A DNA stretch of 64,000 nt, taken from the NCBI RefSeq assembly GCF_008365315.1, contig NZ_CP043506.1, positions 1,966,001 through 2,030,000 of the forward strand, written 5' to 3'. Each line of letters starts with the position of its first letter. The first letter of the stretch is position 1. The notes below the pieces were generated by a model, which saw nothing but the letters and a program-made list of their open reading frames with translations, searched no databases and had not been told where the DNA came from. The stretch comes from Acetobacter vaccinii (lineage in GTDB: Bacteria; Pseudomonadota; Alphaproteobacteria; Acetobacterales; Acetobacteraceae). Below, one piece after another: positions 43,194 to 50,966 of this stretch. The translations under genes and the position numbers were made by a program.

Positions 43194-44278
43194 AAAGCGA
43201 TAACGATAGAAAGCTTTTTGGAACATTGATTGCTGAAAATGCGGCAAGTGGCGATGTGGAGGCAATTCCCGCCAGCCAGTCTGCATCGGGAGATGGCCGA
43301 GCCTCGATTGCGCTTGGCTTCCCTCCTGAAACATTTGTTGCACGGGCTGCTGGCGGTATCCCTCCCTATGGCAGCGATATGAACGGATTGCTGAATGTGC
43401 TGTCAGGGGCAATTCAAATTCTCCAGGCGGGTTTTCTGGGGCCATTTAATGCAACTTTTGCACAGTCAATCGGTGGGTACCCGGCTGGTGCAATTGTGTC
43501 TGGGGCTATAGCGGGCACGTTCTGGGTCTCCATGACCGATGCGAATGTTTCCGTTCCAGGGGCAGACGGGGCAACATGGCAGTCGTTGTTTAATGGGCTC
43601 GCGCCGCTTTCTGGTGCTGCATTTGCTGGGCCTGTGACTGTGCCTACACCACAGGATGTTCCCGGCCAGAATACCGGCAATAATGTTGCTGATACTTACT
43701 GGGTGGATGAATGGTTTGCCCCCCGCGCAGCGCTTGCCCAGTATGTTGGCGGCACGGGGGCTGGGGGTAATTACCCTATCAGCAACGTGCAGCTTAAAAA
43801 TGCTCCCGCCGGGGACACGACCGTGGCCTATCTGCAGGCGCAGACCACGTGGGGCAACATCCTGTTTCCGTCCCAGTACAACGTGGCCACCCAGATCAGC
43901 AGTTATGCCCAGCCCAAAGGGGATTATGCCCTGACCCAGTGGGTCAAAGATAATTACGCGGCAACGGAGTATGTGCAGCAGAACTATGCACTGAAAACGG
44001 ATCTTCCATCTGGTGGTTTGATTGATCGTGGAACGTGGACGCAAGTTGGTAGTGTGCTGAGGCAGTCGTTCTACGCTTCGGTTTCCAATGGAGGAACCGT
44101 TTCATTCCCGCGCTCTTTTTCGTCGGCATCAAACATCACGGTACAAGCCACTGTTGCCGGGAATAGCGATGCCGATCATTACGTTTCCAATGTTACTGCT
44201 ACAGGTTTCACAATCGGGATATTTGGGCAGGGGCAGAATGCTGTGGAATTTTATTTCTCTGCGGAAGGTGCTGCTTGA
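43190..44278 (+). CDS. tail fibre protein
   Basis: A 362-residue fibre. The N-terminal 100 residues (AFIPASQSASGDGRASIALGFPPETFVARAAGGIPPYGSDMNGLLNVLSGAIQILQAGFLGPFNATFAQSIGGYP) attach to the baseplate. Repeats in the middle (NYPISNVQLKNAPAGDTTVAYLQAQTTWGNILFPSQYNVATQISSYAQPKGDYALTQWVKDNYAATEYVQQNYAL) are typical shaft turns. The C-terminal beta domain ends EGAA. The GTG-type start is at 43190. It overlaps the next gene (TGATG). Confidence 0.8.
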   Translation: MKSDNDRKLFGTLIAENAASGDVEAIPASQSASGDGRASIALGFPPETFVARAAGGIPPYGSDMNGLLNVLSGAIQILQAGFLGPFNATFAQSIGGYPAGAIVSGAIAGTFWVSMTDANVSVPGADGATWQSLFNGLAPLSGAAFAGPVTVPTPQDVPGQNTGNNVADTYWVDEWFAPRAALAQYVGGTGAGGNYPISNVQLKNAPAGDTTVAYLQAQTTWGNILFPSQYNVATQISSYAQPKGDYALTQWVKDNYAATEYVQQNYALKTDLPSGGLIDRGTWTQVGSVLRQSFYASVSNGGTVSFPRSFSSASNITVQATVAGNSDADHYVSNVTATGFTIGIFGQGQNAVEFYFSAEGAA

Positions 44279-45528
44279 TGCGTAGCATTTCTCTCTTGGG
44301 CTTTATTCTGTGTCTGCCGTCGTTGTCATATGCTCAGACGGCTCCGGCCTGGAAGTCCTACCAGGCAACCGGAAACCCGGCGGATATGATCCGCTCGACC
44401 GCTGTGGCGGCGGCCTTGGGCACCAAGGTGGATACGGCCAATGGGACATCCGCCAACCAGATTCTGTCCGCCCCGGTCATTTCCAGCCTGAAAGCGTTTT
44501 CGTCCCAAGGTAGCAACAACATTACCGCCCACCCGGTGGGTATTGGCAACCGCACTGTCCAGTCCACGCTGTATGCCAATGAGACAGCGGTGGATGGCTC
44601 AACGTCCATCTGGCCGCATGTTATCCAGACCACCAGCTCCACGGGCTATGGTGTGACCGATCCCATATGGGGTGGGGAGGCGGACCGTATCAACCTGTTT
44701 GTGGGGGCTCAGTGCCTGGCGGGGTCATCGTCATGCTGGGCGGAAAATCAGATGTTTTATGCGGGCCCGGGGTTTCAGGCCACGGGTCACGGCATCGAAA
44801 TAGACATGGAGAATGCATCCTCTGACAGAGATCCGTCAGTGTCCGGCACGAAATCCATTGTTGGTGCGGAGATCACTGGCTTGACGGCCTATCCAATTTC
44901 CTTCGGGTTGGACATTGTCGGAGGCGGTACCTGGGCAGCAACCGGGAATAGCCATGTCGCGCACAACGGAATTGGTATTATGGGCGGCGCAGCGATTGAC
45001 AACAGCTTCATAGACGTTGGCGATGCGACGGAATCTCTCCACATCATAGGTAATCACGGGATCGGTCTCGATCTATCCTATGCCACCATTACAGGCTCAG
45101 CCATTGTGATGGATTCCACCCATGCACTGAACTTTCACAACAAGGGCACGGGCAACCTGTACAATGGCCTGACATCGGATGGGTCAACCGTCATTCTCGG
45201 TGCGCAGAGCCCCAGCAACAACATCGGCTATGGTGGGGCAGGGGGGTATGCCTTCCTCAATGTCAGCAACAATGTGACGGGGGCGACAACGCTGTTTTCC
45301 GCCGGGTCTGCCTCCGACATCAACCTTGTGCTTTCGGCCAAGGGCAACGGTGCCGTTGTGGCCACAACTCCGCTGCAGGCACCCTCTGTCAGCGTTACCA
45401 CCAAAATGACTGTGCCCGTTGTGGCCGCAGCCCCAGCGGGGGCCTGCACGGCCGGGCAGATGGAGGTGAGTGGCACGGGCTTTCATGTCTGTGTGGCAGG
45501 GGCATGGAAAACAGCCACCTTGCAGTAA
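44278..45528 (+). CDS. fibre-like protein with signal peptide
   Basis: A 416-residue protein. ATG 44278 sits in a TGATG overlap with the tail-fibre stop. It begins with a full Sec signal peptide (MRSISLLGFILCLPSLSYAQ, cleavage about 20), which is unusual for a virion protein. The mature part (DMIRSTAVAAALGTKVDTANGTSANQILSAPVISSLKAF ... VEVSGTGFHVCVAGAWKTATL) resembles the distal fibre/pectate-like beta helix proteins. Possibilities are a periplasmic fibre chaperone or a secreted fibre tip. It is followed by a terminator. Confidence 0.7.
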   Translation: MRSISLLGFILCLPSLSYAQTAPAWKSYQATGNPADMIRSTAVAAALGTKVDTANGTSANQILSAPVISSLKAFSSQGSNNITAHPVGIGNRTVQSTLYANETAVDGSTSIWPHVIQTTSSTGYGVTDPIWGGEADRINLFVGAQCLAGSSSCWAENQMFYAGPGFQATGHGIEIDMENASSDRDPSVSGTKSIVGAEITGLTAYPISFGLDIVGGGTWAATGNSHVAHNGIGIMGGAAIDNSFIDVGDATESLHIIGNHGIGLDLSYATITGSAIVMDSTHALNFHNKGTGNLYNGLTSDGSTVILGAQSPSNNIGYGGAGGYAFLNVSNNVTGATTLFSAGSASDINLVLSAKGNGAVVATTPLQAPSVSVTTKMTVPVVAAAPAGACTAGQMEVSGTGFHVCVAGAWKTATLQ

Positions 45529-45577
45529 CCCCGGCGGGGTGACGTCCGGCATGGCCGGGTGATGAGCAGAAATAACA

Positions 45578-45603
45578 GGGGAGGCTTCGGCCTCCCTTTT
45601 TTT
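45578..45603 (+). terminator. intrinsic terminator after fibre genes
   Basis: GGGAGGC / GCCTCCC stem with TTCG tetraloop and seven T residues. It separates fibre genes from the lysis cassette, which begins 20 bp later. Confidence 0.9.
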
Positions 45604-45622
45604 ATAGAGAGTTTTCAGAACA

Positions 45623-45931
45623 ATGGCTTTTTCAAAAACTGTCACGCTCGGTAATGGCACCGTCGTGGCGTACTGGTCCATTATTTCCATTCAGGCCGTG
45701 CTGCTGCCCGCACAGGCGCTGAATGTCTATCTCGGCGGGTTTGTGTCCGAGGCTTATGCCGCCACTGGCAACCCACTGGTGACGCGGTGCTTCCAGTTCA
45801 GTGCCACGGATCTGGGCGTGACGGATATTAGCACCGTGACGCAGGCACAGGCTTACACAGCCATTCTGGCCCGGGTGAATGACGCCACCACCGCCGACCC
45901 GCTGGTAGATGCCTCCCCGGTAGGTGGCTGA
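45623..45931 (+). CDS. phage hypothetical protein before lysis cassette
   Basis: A 102-residue beta-rich protein (FSKTVTLGNGTVVAYWSIISIQAVLLPAQALNVYLGGFVSEAYAATGNPLVTRCFQFSATDLGVTDISTVTQAQAYTAILARVNDATTADPLVDASP). It resembles small proteins that sit between fibres and lysis genes in Acetobacteraceae phages. It may be a fibre accessory. Function not known. Confidence 0.6.
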   Translation: MAFSKTVTLGNGTVVAYWSIISIQAVLLPAQALNVYLGGFVSEAYAATGNPLVTRCFQFSATDLGVTDISTVTQAQAYTAILARVNDATTADPLVDASPVGG

Positions 45932-45957
45932 CTTAACGACATTCCAAGTGGAGCATC

Positions 45958-46209
45958 ATGATGGATGCATCTGTATCACCCGATCCGCCACTTTCTTTGG
46001 ATCGTGAATTGGGCCGCCTGGAGGGAAGGGTTGAATCGCTTGAGGCTGCAGTTGAAAAACTCGAAGCTGCCGTACGTTCCCTTCTGTCCATTGTTGATTT
46101 TGGCAATCGTGCCATCAGGCTGGTTTATGGAGCAATCGGGCTGATTGGCCTGGATGGCTTGGCTCGTGTCTGCATTGCCCTGGCCCACGCGATGGGGATG
46201 CCGCAATGA
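45958..46209 (+). CDS. small coiled-coil membrane protein
   Basis: An 83-residue protein with a Pro-rich start, a coiled coil (RELGRLEGRVESLEAAVEKLEAAVRSLLSIV) and a C-terminal membrane segment (IRLVYGAIGLIGLDGLARVCIALAHA). It could be a holin partner or antiholin (YqgF/XhlA-like shape). It overlaps the endolysin candidate by 4 bp. Confidence 0.6.
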   Translation: MMDASVSPDPPLSLDRELGRLEGRVESLEAAVEKLEAAVRSLLSIVDFGNRAIRLVYGAIGLIGLDGLARVCIALAHAMGMPQ

Positions 46210-46691
46210 ATGGGCTGAGCAATATTAAGCGCGGCATCGTCATGCCTGTGATGGCCGCATTGGCCCTGCCGGGAGATGCTACAGCCCGCATCCAGCTGAT
46301 GACAGGCATCGGCAATGTTGAAACGGCCTACCGGACCCGCAGGCAGTATGGCGGTGGCCCGGCGCTGGGCTTCTGGCAGGTCGAGCCACGGACGCATGAC
46401 GACATCTGGCGCAACTTCCTGCCCGCCCATGCGGCGCTAGCCGAGGTGGCGCGCCGGTATCTGCCCGCAGCCTGCGGGGGGGTGCCCATGGCCGAGGCCA
46501 TGACGGAGTCTGACAGCTATGCGGCCTGCGTGGCCAGCCTTGTTTTCTATCGCTCCCCTACGGGCCTGCCGGTTCGTGACAATGCCCGCGCCCAGTGTGC
46601 GGCCTGGAAGCAGGCCTACAACACGGCGGCCGGGGCCGGGCGGGTGGACGCGAACCATATTTCGGCCTTCCAGGCTGCTATCAGCGCATGA
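46206..46691 (+). CDS. putative endolysin (muramidase-like)
   Basis: A 161-residue protein in the lysis cassette. ARIQLMTGIGNVETAYRTRRQYGGGPALGFWQVEPRTHDDIWRNFL has a lysozyme-like Glu39 followed by a Gly-rich turn and GFWQVEP, as in lytic transglycosylases. The second half (YLPAACGGVPMAEAMTESDSYAACVASLVFYRSPTGLPVRDNARAQCAAWKQAYNT) is helical. No signal peptide, so it would need a holin. Catalytic assignment is from pattern. Confidence 0.6.
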   Translation: MNGLSNIKRGIVMPVMAALALPGDATARIQLMTGIGNVETAYRTRRQYGGGPALGFWQVEPRTHDDIWRNFLPAHAALAEVARRYLPAACGGVPMAEAMTESDSYAACVASLVFYRSPTGLPVRDNARAQCAAWKQAYNTAAGAGRVDANHISAFQAAISA

Positions 46692-46700
46692 GGAATAACT

Positions 46701-46991
46701 ATGCCCGATACACCGGATAAAAAAACCACGGCCGTTCAGACGGCTAAGGCTGGGGGGATTGCAAGCACGCTCTTGATCGCCCTGACACAACTTCCCGATC
46801 CCTATTCTGCCTGGGTCGGCTACGGACTGATCGCTGTGGGTGCGATTGGCCTGGTGAGTACCCAGATCCCGGCACCACCGGTGGGGTCTAAACTTTGGCC
46901 TCTTTATCGCGTGCTGAGCTTTGTTGCCGCGAATTGGGGGCAGGCGGTTAACGCCGGAATGTCACTCCGCAAGAAGGGTGTAACGAAATGA
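46701..46991 (+). CDS. holin-like membrane protein
   Basis: A 96-residue protein with a charged N-terminus, two hydrophobic segments (about 18-33 and 38-56) and a basic C-terminus (LRKKGVTK), the size and shape of a class II-like holin. It follows the endolysin candidate by 9 bp and overlaps the next gene by 4 bp. Confidence 0.65.
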   Translation: MPDTPDKKTTAVQTAKAGGIASTLLIALTQLPDPYSAWVGYGLIAVGAIGLVSTQIPAPPVGSKLWPLYRVLSFVAANWGQAVNAGMSLRKKGVTK

Positions 46992-47539
46992 ACAGTCTGT
47001 CCCGCCGCAATTTCCTGCGAACCTCTGCGCTAGTCGGGGCAACCGCCCTGACAGCCTGCACCGTTGCCACTAACGGCAGCACAACCACCGTCACGCTCAA
47101 CACGGCCAAGGTCAAGGCCTACGGGCAGGCGGGCGTTAACGCCATCGCCACGATCCTGAGCATCACCGCGATTGCATCAGCCATGGGTGCGCCTGCGGTG
47201 GCTCTGATCGAGACGGCTGGAACGGCCCTTGCTGCCAGCCTGACTGCGTTTTCCAGTGCCACCAATGGCACGCTGACCATCACGTATGACGATACGAACT
47301 GGAAAACCAAGGTCGATACGATCCTGGTTGATCTCAACAGCGTTGCCACAGCCCTGCGGTCTGGCCTGACTGCCGCTCAGTCCACAGTGACAAGCACGAT
47401 CATCAATACCGCCATCACTATCTTCAATTCCCTACTGACGGTGCTGGACGCGTTCATGGGCGTTCTGGGCATCAGTCTTTCCAGCGTGTCTGACGAGCAG
47501 GAGGCGACTGCTCTTAAGACGCTTGCGGTTACTCAGTGA
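46988..47539 (+). CDS. Tat-signal lipoprotein in lysis cassette
   Basis: A 183-residue protein. It opens SLSRRNFLRTSALVGATALTAC: a twin-arginine motif (SRRNFL), a hydrophobic stretch and a lipobox ending at Cys23. The mature part is Thr/Ala-rich with long hydrophobic helices (INAIATILSITAIASAMGAPAVALIETAG; STIINTAITIFNSLLTVLDAFMGVLGISL). It lies between the holin-like gene and a small membrane protein with overlapping codons. A Tat-exported phage lipoprotein is unusual; the role is unknown. Confidence 0.75.
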   Translation: MNSLSRRNFLRTSALVGATALTACTVATNGSTTTVTLNTAKVKAYGQAGVNAIATILSITAIASAMGAPAVALIETAGTALAASLTAFSSATNGTLTITYDDTNWKTKVDTILVDLNSVATALRSGLTAAQSTVTSTIINTAITIFNSLLTVLDAFMGVLGISLSSVSDEQEATALKTLAVTQ

Positions 47540-47682
47540 CGCCTGACTTCGAGTGCGGAATGATTGCCGGGGGTGCATCTGTCGGCCTCGGCACTCTCCT
47601 GCTGGCGCTTGTATGGCGCTGGCGGGCGAGCGCAGGGAGCTTCTGGGGGCAGCTTACGAAAGGGCAGGATGATGCGGATTAA
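47536..47682 (+). CDS. small inner-membrane protein, Rz-like position
   Basis: A 48-residue product. GTG at 47536 overlaps the Tat-protein stop (GTGA). It has an N-terminal segment with one membrane helix (AGGASVGLGTLLLALVWRW) and a short polar tail ending GQDDAD. It overlaps the lipoprotein gene at its 3' end by 11 bp. Position and pairing suggest a spanin-like inner-membrane partner, though it lacks the usual periplasmic coiled coil. Confidence 0.5.
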   Translation: MTPDFECGMIAGGASVGLGTLLLALVWRWRASAGSFWGQLTKGQDDAD

Positions 47683-48052
47683 GGCGCTTTCCTGCCTGCT
47701 GGCCCTCTCTGCCTGCGCCAATGTCCCACTACAGGCCAAGCATGACTTGCTGGGCATAGCCCGCTCAGACCTCATCGCCTGCGCTGGCGTGCCGGACAAC
47801 CGGGAGACCGTGCCGGACGGCGAGGTATTGCAATGGCGGCAGGATCAGCAGGTGCAGGGGCCGTTTACGCTCAAGGGGCCTATGTCGCTGGAACTGGACC
47901 TATCCGGCCACGGCACTTGCCACTTTGTCGCCCGGTTGCGGCGGGGGCGGGTGGCGCAGGTGGAATACACCGGGCCGAGCGGGACTCTGTTGGGGCCGTA
48001 TTCGGCTTGTCGGCCTTTGGTGTTGGCCTGCGAGCGGTTTGTTAGGAGGTGA
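47672..48052 (+). CDS. phage lipoprotein, BamE/SmpA-like look
   Basis: A 126-residue lipoprotein (MRIKALSCLLALSAC, lipobox Cys about 15; ATG 47669 adds one Met). The mature part (AKHDLLGIARSDLIACAGVPDNRETVPDGEVLQWRQD ... CHFVARLRRGRVAQVEYTGP) resembles the SmpA/OmlA-type small outer-membrane lipoprotein fold. In the lysis cassette it may act as an outer-membrane spanin or be a lysogen-expressed factor. Confidence 0.65.
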   Translation: MRIKALSCLLALSACANVPLQAKHDLLGIARSDLIACAGVPDNRETVPDGEVLQWRQDQQVQGPFTLKGPMSLELDLSGHGTCHFVARLRRGRVAQVEYTGPSGTLLGPYSACRPLVLACERFVRR

Positions 48053-48266
48053 CGGGCTTCCATCGCCTGCGGCGGCTCCGTCACGGCCTACCTCTGCCGG
48101 GAGCGACCCGAACTATCTGTGCGGCCGTCAAGCAATCCTTGACGGCTGGAACCTGAAACTGGTTGCCGTCTCTCCGGCTGTCACGGCATCCGCCTTCCGT
48201 CCTCGGCATGCTCGGCCGGAAGGGACGGGTTCCACAAAGGGGTGCCGCCCTACCTAAACTCCGCAT
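48053..48266. other. non-coding stretch with alternative hairpins
   Basis: About 210 bp with no gene. GCCGTCAAG (48124-48132) pairs perfectly with CTTGACGGC (48138-48146). The GACGGC part (48141-48146) can instead pair with GCCGTC (48165-48170). The two folds exclude each other. There is no T-run, so it is not a plain terminator. Confidence 0.5.
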
Positions 48267-48343
48267 TGGTTGCAGGGGCAGGGTTTGAACCTGCGGCCTC
48301 TTGGTTATGAGCCAAGCGAGCTACCGAACTGCTCCACCCTACG
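48267..48343 (-). tRNA. prophage-borne initiator-type tRNA-Met(CAT)
   Basis: A 77-nt tRNA on the minus strand with encoded CCA (48267-48269). The anticodon loop reads CTCATAA, so the anticodon is CAT. Initiator features: C1.A72 mismatch (48343 with 48271), A11-T24 pair in the D stem. The anticodon stem ends in T-A, G-C, G-C where initiators usually have three G-C pairs. It lies inside the prophage, between the last lysis gene and attR. Confidence 0.88.
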
Positions 48344-48628
48344 TCATGTTGCTACGGACCGGGCTTGATACCGACTTTCTCTGCGAAGGGAGAGCTTTCC
48401 TTGACCGTCGAAACAGGCTCAGCCGGAAGAGTTCCCGCGTTTCCTTCAACGCCGCCACAGCCCCACAATCGTAGTGCTGTTTGGGACCAGGTACAAGAAA
48501 AAAGGAATCGGAAAAAGCGGCACGGATTTGGCACGGATTTATATGTACCGAGGCGTACTCTTGCGTACCGAAATGGACTAATATGACTTTTGGGAAACAA
48601 CCGGAAACCACGTAAAAGTCGCACAAAA

Positions 48629-48695
48629 CTGCGTTTTATCGTGGTGGGTGCGACAGGGATTGAACCTGTGACCCCCGCCGTGTGAAGGCGATGCT
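48629..48695. repeat. attR: 67-bp repeat overlapping tRNA-Val
   Basis: Identical to 6770-6836. It contains the tRNA-Val 3' part, and together with host sequence on its right it rebuilds a complete tRNA gene. Recombination between the two copies would excise 41.9 kb. Confidence 0.95.
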
Positions 48696-48716
48696 CTACC
48701 GCTGAGCTACGCACCC
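48642..48716 (-). tRNA. tRNA-Val(CAC), phage attachment site
   Basis: A 75-nt tRNA on the minus strand: acceptor GGGTGCG/CGCACCC, anticodon loop TTCACAC giving CAC, T-loop GGTTCAATCC and encoded CCA (48642-48644). Its 3' part is supplied by the prophage. Confidence 0.93.
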
Positions 48717-48876
48717 GGTTTGTGAGGCAGTTTCTATCGCTCCTGACGGCTTCTGGCAAGAGCAAAAAATGACAAATTTTAAAAATCAGGCAGGTGGATA
48801 CGGCAGAGCCTATCTGTCGTATCCACCTGTACCATAGCTTGGGGTGAGAGTTCACCCCAAGCCTTGCCAAGAGGCG

Positions 48877-49872
48877 TTATTTCAGAAAGCCAACCAGCTT
48901 TTCAGCTTCAGAAACAATGGGTTCAGCAATAGCGCTGGCACGTTGTGCACCACTGCGGAGGGTTTGCAGCAGGTGGGTCTCATCTTGCAGCAGACGGGTG
49001 GTTTCCTGCCCTATGGGGGCAATGGCGTTGACCACAACCTCGGTCAACGCGGCTTTGAAGGGGCCAAAGCCCTGGCCCTGATGGGCTTCGAGCACCTGCT
49101 CCACTGTCATGTCTGCCAGGGCAGCGTAAATGGACACCAGGTTTCTGGCTTCCGGCCTGTCGGCCAGCCCGTCGGGATGGGCGGGCAGGGCATCGGCATC
49201 TGTTTTGGCACGGCGGATCTTGAGGCTGATGGTGTCAGCATCATCCGTCAGTTCAATACGGCTCTGCGCGGAGGGGTCAGACTTGGACATTTTCTTCGTG
49301 CCGTCCCGCAGACTCATGATCCGTGCTGCCGCAGGCGGGATCAGGGCTTCCACCTGCGGGAAAAAGTCCACCCCATAATCATGGTTGAACTTTTGGCCAA
49401 CATCGTTGGTCAGTTCCAGGTGCTGCTTCTGGTCTTCACCAACAGGCACATGGGTGGCTTTGTAGGCCAGAATGTCCGCAGCCATCAGGTTGGGGTAAAC
49501 ATACAGGCCCGATGAGTGGTTTTCCCGGTCCTTACCTGCCTTGTCCTTGAACTGTGTCATACGGTTCAGCCAGCCAAGGCGTGTGACACAGTTGAAAATC
49601 CAGCCCAGGCGGGCATGGGCGGACACGGCAGACTGGTTGAACAGAACGTGCTTTTGCGCGTCAATCCCCGCCGCAAGCAGGATGGCAGCCTGTGTCAGCG
49701 TGTGCTTGCGCAGTTCATCCGGGTTTTGCCACACTGTAATGGCGTGCATGTCCACAAGGCAGAAAATGCACTCATAGTCAGCCTGCAGGCTGACCCAGTT
49801 GCGGATAGCCCCCAGATAGTTGCCAAGCTGGGGAACCCCGGAGGGCTGGATACCGGAAAAAATACGTTGCAT
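48877..49872 (-). CDS. trpS: tryptophanyl-tRNA synthetase
   Basis: Charges tRNA-Trp with tryptophan. The 331-residue class I synthetase has the signature PSGVPQLGNYLGA (about 10-22, HIGH equivalent) and KMSKS (194-198), with GEDQKQHLELTNDV between. Length and motifs are full. It stands 160 bp from tRNA-Val on the same strand. An FKBP/cytochrome pair lies upstream. Confidence 0.97.
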   Translation of the reverse strand: MQRIFSGIQPSGVPQLGNYLGAIRNWVSLQADYECIFCLVDMHAITVWQNPDELRKHTLTQAAILLAAGIDAQKHVLFNQSAVSAHARLGWIFNCVTRLGWLNRMTQFKDKAGKDRENHSSGLYVYPNLMAADILAYKATHVPVGEDQKQHLELTNDVGQKFNHDYGVDFFPQVEALIPPAAARIMSLRDGTKKMSKSDPSAQSRIELTDDADTISLKIRRAKTDADALPAHPDGLADRPEARNLVSIYAALADMTVEQVLEAHQGQGFGPFKAALTEVVVNAIAPIGQETTRLLQDETHLLQTLRSGAQRASAIAEPIVSEAEKLVGFLK

Positions 49873-49907
49873 GGAAAGGGTCGCTGTCTTCTGTATGAAA
49901 CCAAAAT

Positions 49908-50438
49908 TCAGGGAATGGGGTGTGCGCTATTCAGAGCTTCGCGCTCCGAGGCCACTTTGCCAGCCGATTTCCGCTCAGCACGGGCTGTCGCAATATCGGC
50001 GGCTGTCATGGGGCTGGCGACTTTTGGGTCACCGCGGGCAGAAAGCCAGTTGAGGATACTGGCCACCTCGGCATCCGTCAGGTAGCGGAAGGGCGGCATT
50101 TCGGCATTATAGGGTGCGCCGTTGGCCTTGATGGGGCCGCTGACACCATTCATCAGCACATCTGCAAGGTAACGGCGGCCTTCAGGCGTGCTGGCGATAT
50201 GGTTGATACGGCCGACAAGCGGCGGTACGGAGCCTGGCATGCCATCGCCACCATGGTGGCAGATGCCGCAGTTGCTGCCATAAAGGCTTTTGCCACTTTT
50301 GGGGGAGCAGCCTGCCACCAGCAGAGCCAGGCAAAGGAGAGCCGCCCCACGCTGGGTGGTGCGGCGCAGAACCTGCCAACGCGCCTTTTCCACATCAGGG
50401 CGCGGAAAAGGGCGTCGGGGCAGGTCAGGGTGTTGCAT
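49908..50438 (-). CDS. lipoprotein cytochrome c
   Basis: A 176-residue protein. A basic N-terminal part of about 30 residues precedes a hydrophobic stretch and lipobox LLVAGC (Cys44). The heme site is CGICHH (Cys57, Cys60, His61), with later RYLADVLMNGVSG and MPPFRYLTDAEVASILNWLSARG (distal Met-type ligand region). It is a class I monoheme electron carrier anchored outside the inner membrane, which fits the periplasmic oxidations of acetic acid bacteria. The ATG 50438 overlaps the FKBP gene end by 14 bp. The electron partner is not known. Confidence 0.85.
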   Translation of the reverse strand: MQHPDLPRRPFPRPDVEKARWQVLRRTTQRGAALLCLALLVAGCSPKSGKSLYGSNCGICHHGGDGMPGSVPPLVGRINHIASTPEGRRYLADVLMNGVSGPIKANGAPYNAEMPPFRYLTDAEVASILNWLSARGDPKVASPMTAADIATARAERKSAGKVASEREALNSAHPIP

Positions 50439-50922
50439 GCGCGTGCTCGACACCCAGCAACTGGATACGGAAAATAAGCGGGCTGTCAGCCGGGATAACC
50501 CCCATGGACTTGTGGCCATAGCCCAGTTCAGCCGGGACATAGAGCATCCAGGTATCACCCACCCGCATCATGGGCAGGGCTTCCATCCAGCCTTTGATCA
50601 GGCCATCCAGCGGCATCTGCATATAGGCGCTGCCGCCGTGCTGGTCGGAACTGTCAAAAATGGAGCCATCGGGCAGGCGGCCTTCATAGATGATCATGAG
50701 CATATCGCCCTTCTGGGGCTGCTCACCATCTTTGGGGCCGGATTCCACAACCTTGTAAGCCAGTCCGTCAGGCAGGGTCTTCACCCCTGGCTCCGCCCGC
50801 AGCTTGGCCATCTGCTGGACCGGGGTCAGTTCATCTTCTGTGGTGTCCTTATGGGACCCGCAGGCTGCAACTGAGACAGCCATGCTGGCCACCAGCAGGC
50901 AGGGAAGAAAGCGACGGAACAT
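50425..50922 (-). CDS. FKBP-type peptidyl-prolyl isomerase lipoprotein
   Basis: A 165-residue lipoprotein (signal with lipobox SVAAC, Cys21) and an FKBP domain (KVVESGPKDGEQPQKGDMLMIIYEGRLPDGSIFDSS ... GLIKGWMEALPMMRVGDTWMLYVPAELGYG ... LIFRIQLLGVE). It speeds proline isomerisation for exported proteins. It is coupled to the cytochrome c gene by overlap, perhaps helping its folding or maturation. Confidence 0.9.
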   Translation of the reverse strand: MFRRFLPCLLVASMAVSVAACGSHKDTTEDELTPVQQMAKLRAEPGVKTLPDGLAYKVVESGPKDGEQPQKGDMLMIIYEGRLPDGSIFDSSDQHGGSAYMQMPLDGLIKGWMEALPMMRVGDTWMLYVPAELGYGHKSMGVIPADSPLIFRIQLLGVEHAHATP

Positions 50923-50966
50923 GGTCTCACAACTCCTCAGGTAGGGGTGGCGGTAAGGTGGGCGCT

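Noticed and set aside
43190..45528. Diversity-generating retroelement target in the fibre genes
   Set aside because: No reverse transcriptase gene and no template/variable repeat pair seen.
48267..48343. tRNA-Met as ordinary chromosomal gene
   Set aside because: It lies between the last phage gene and attR, inside the 67-bp repeats, so it is excised with the phage.
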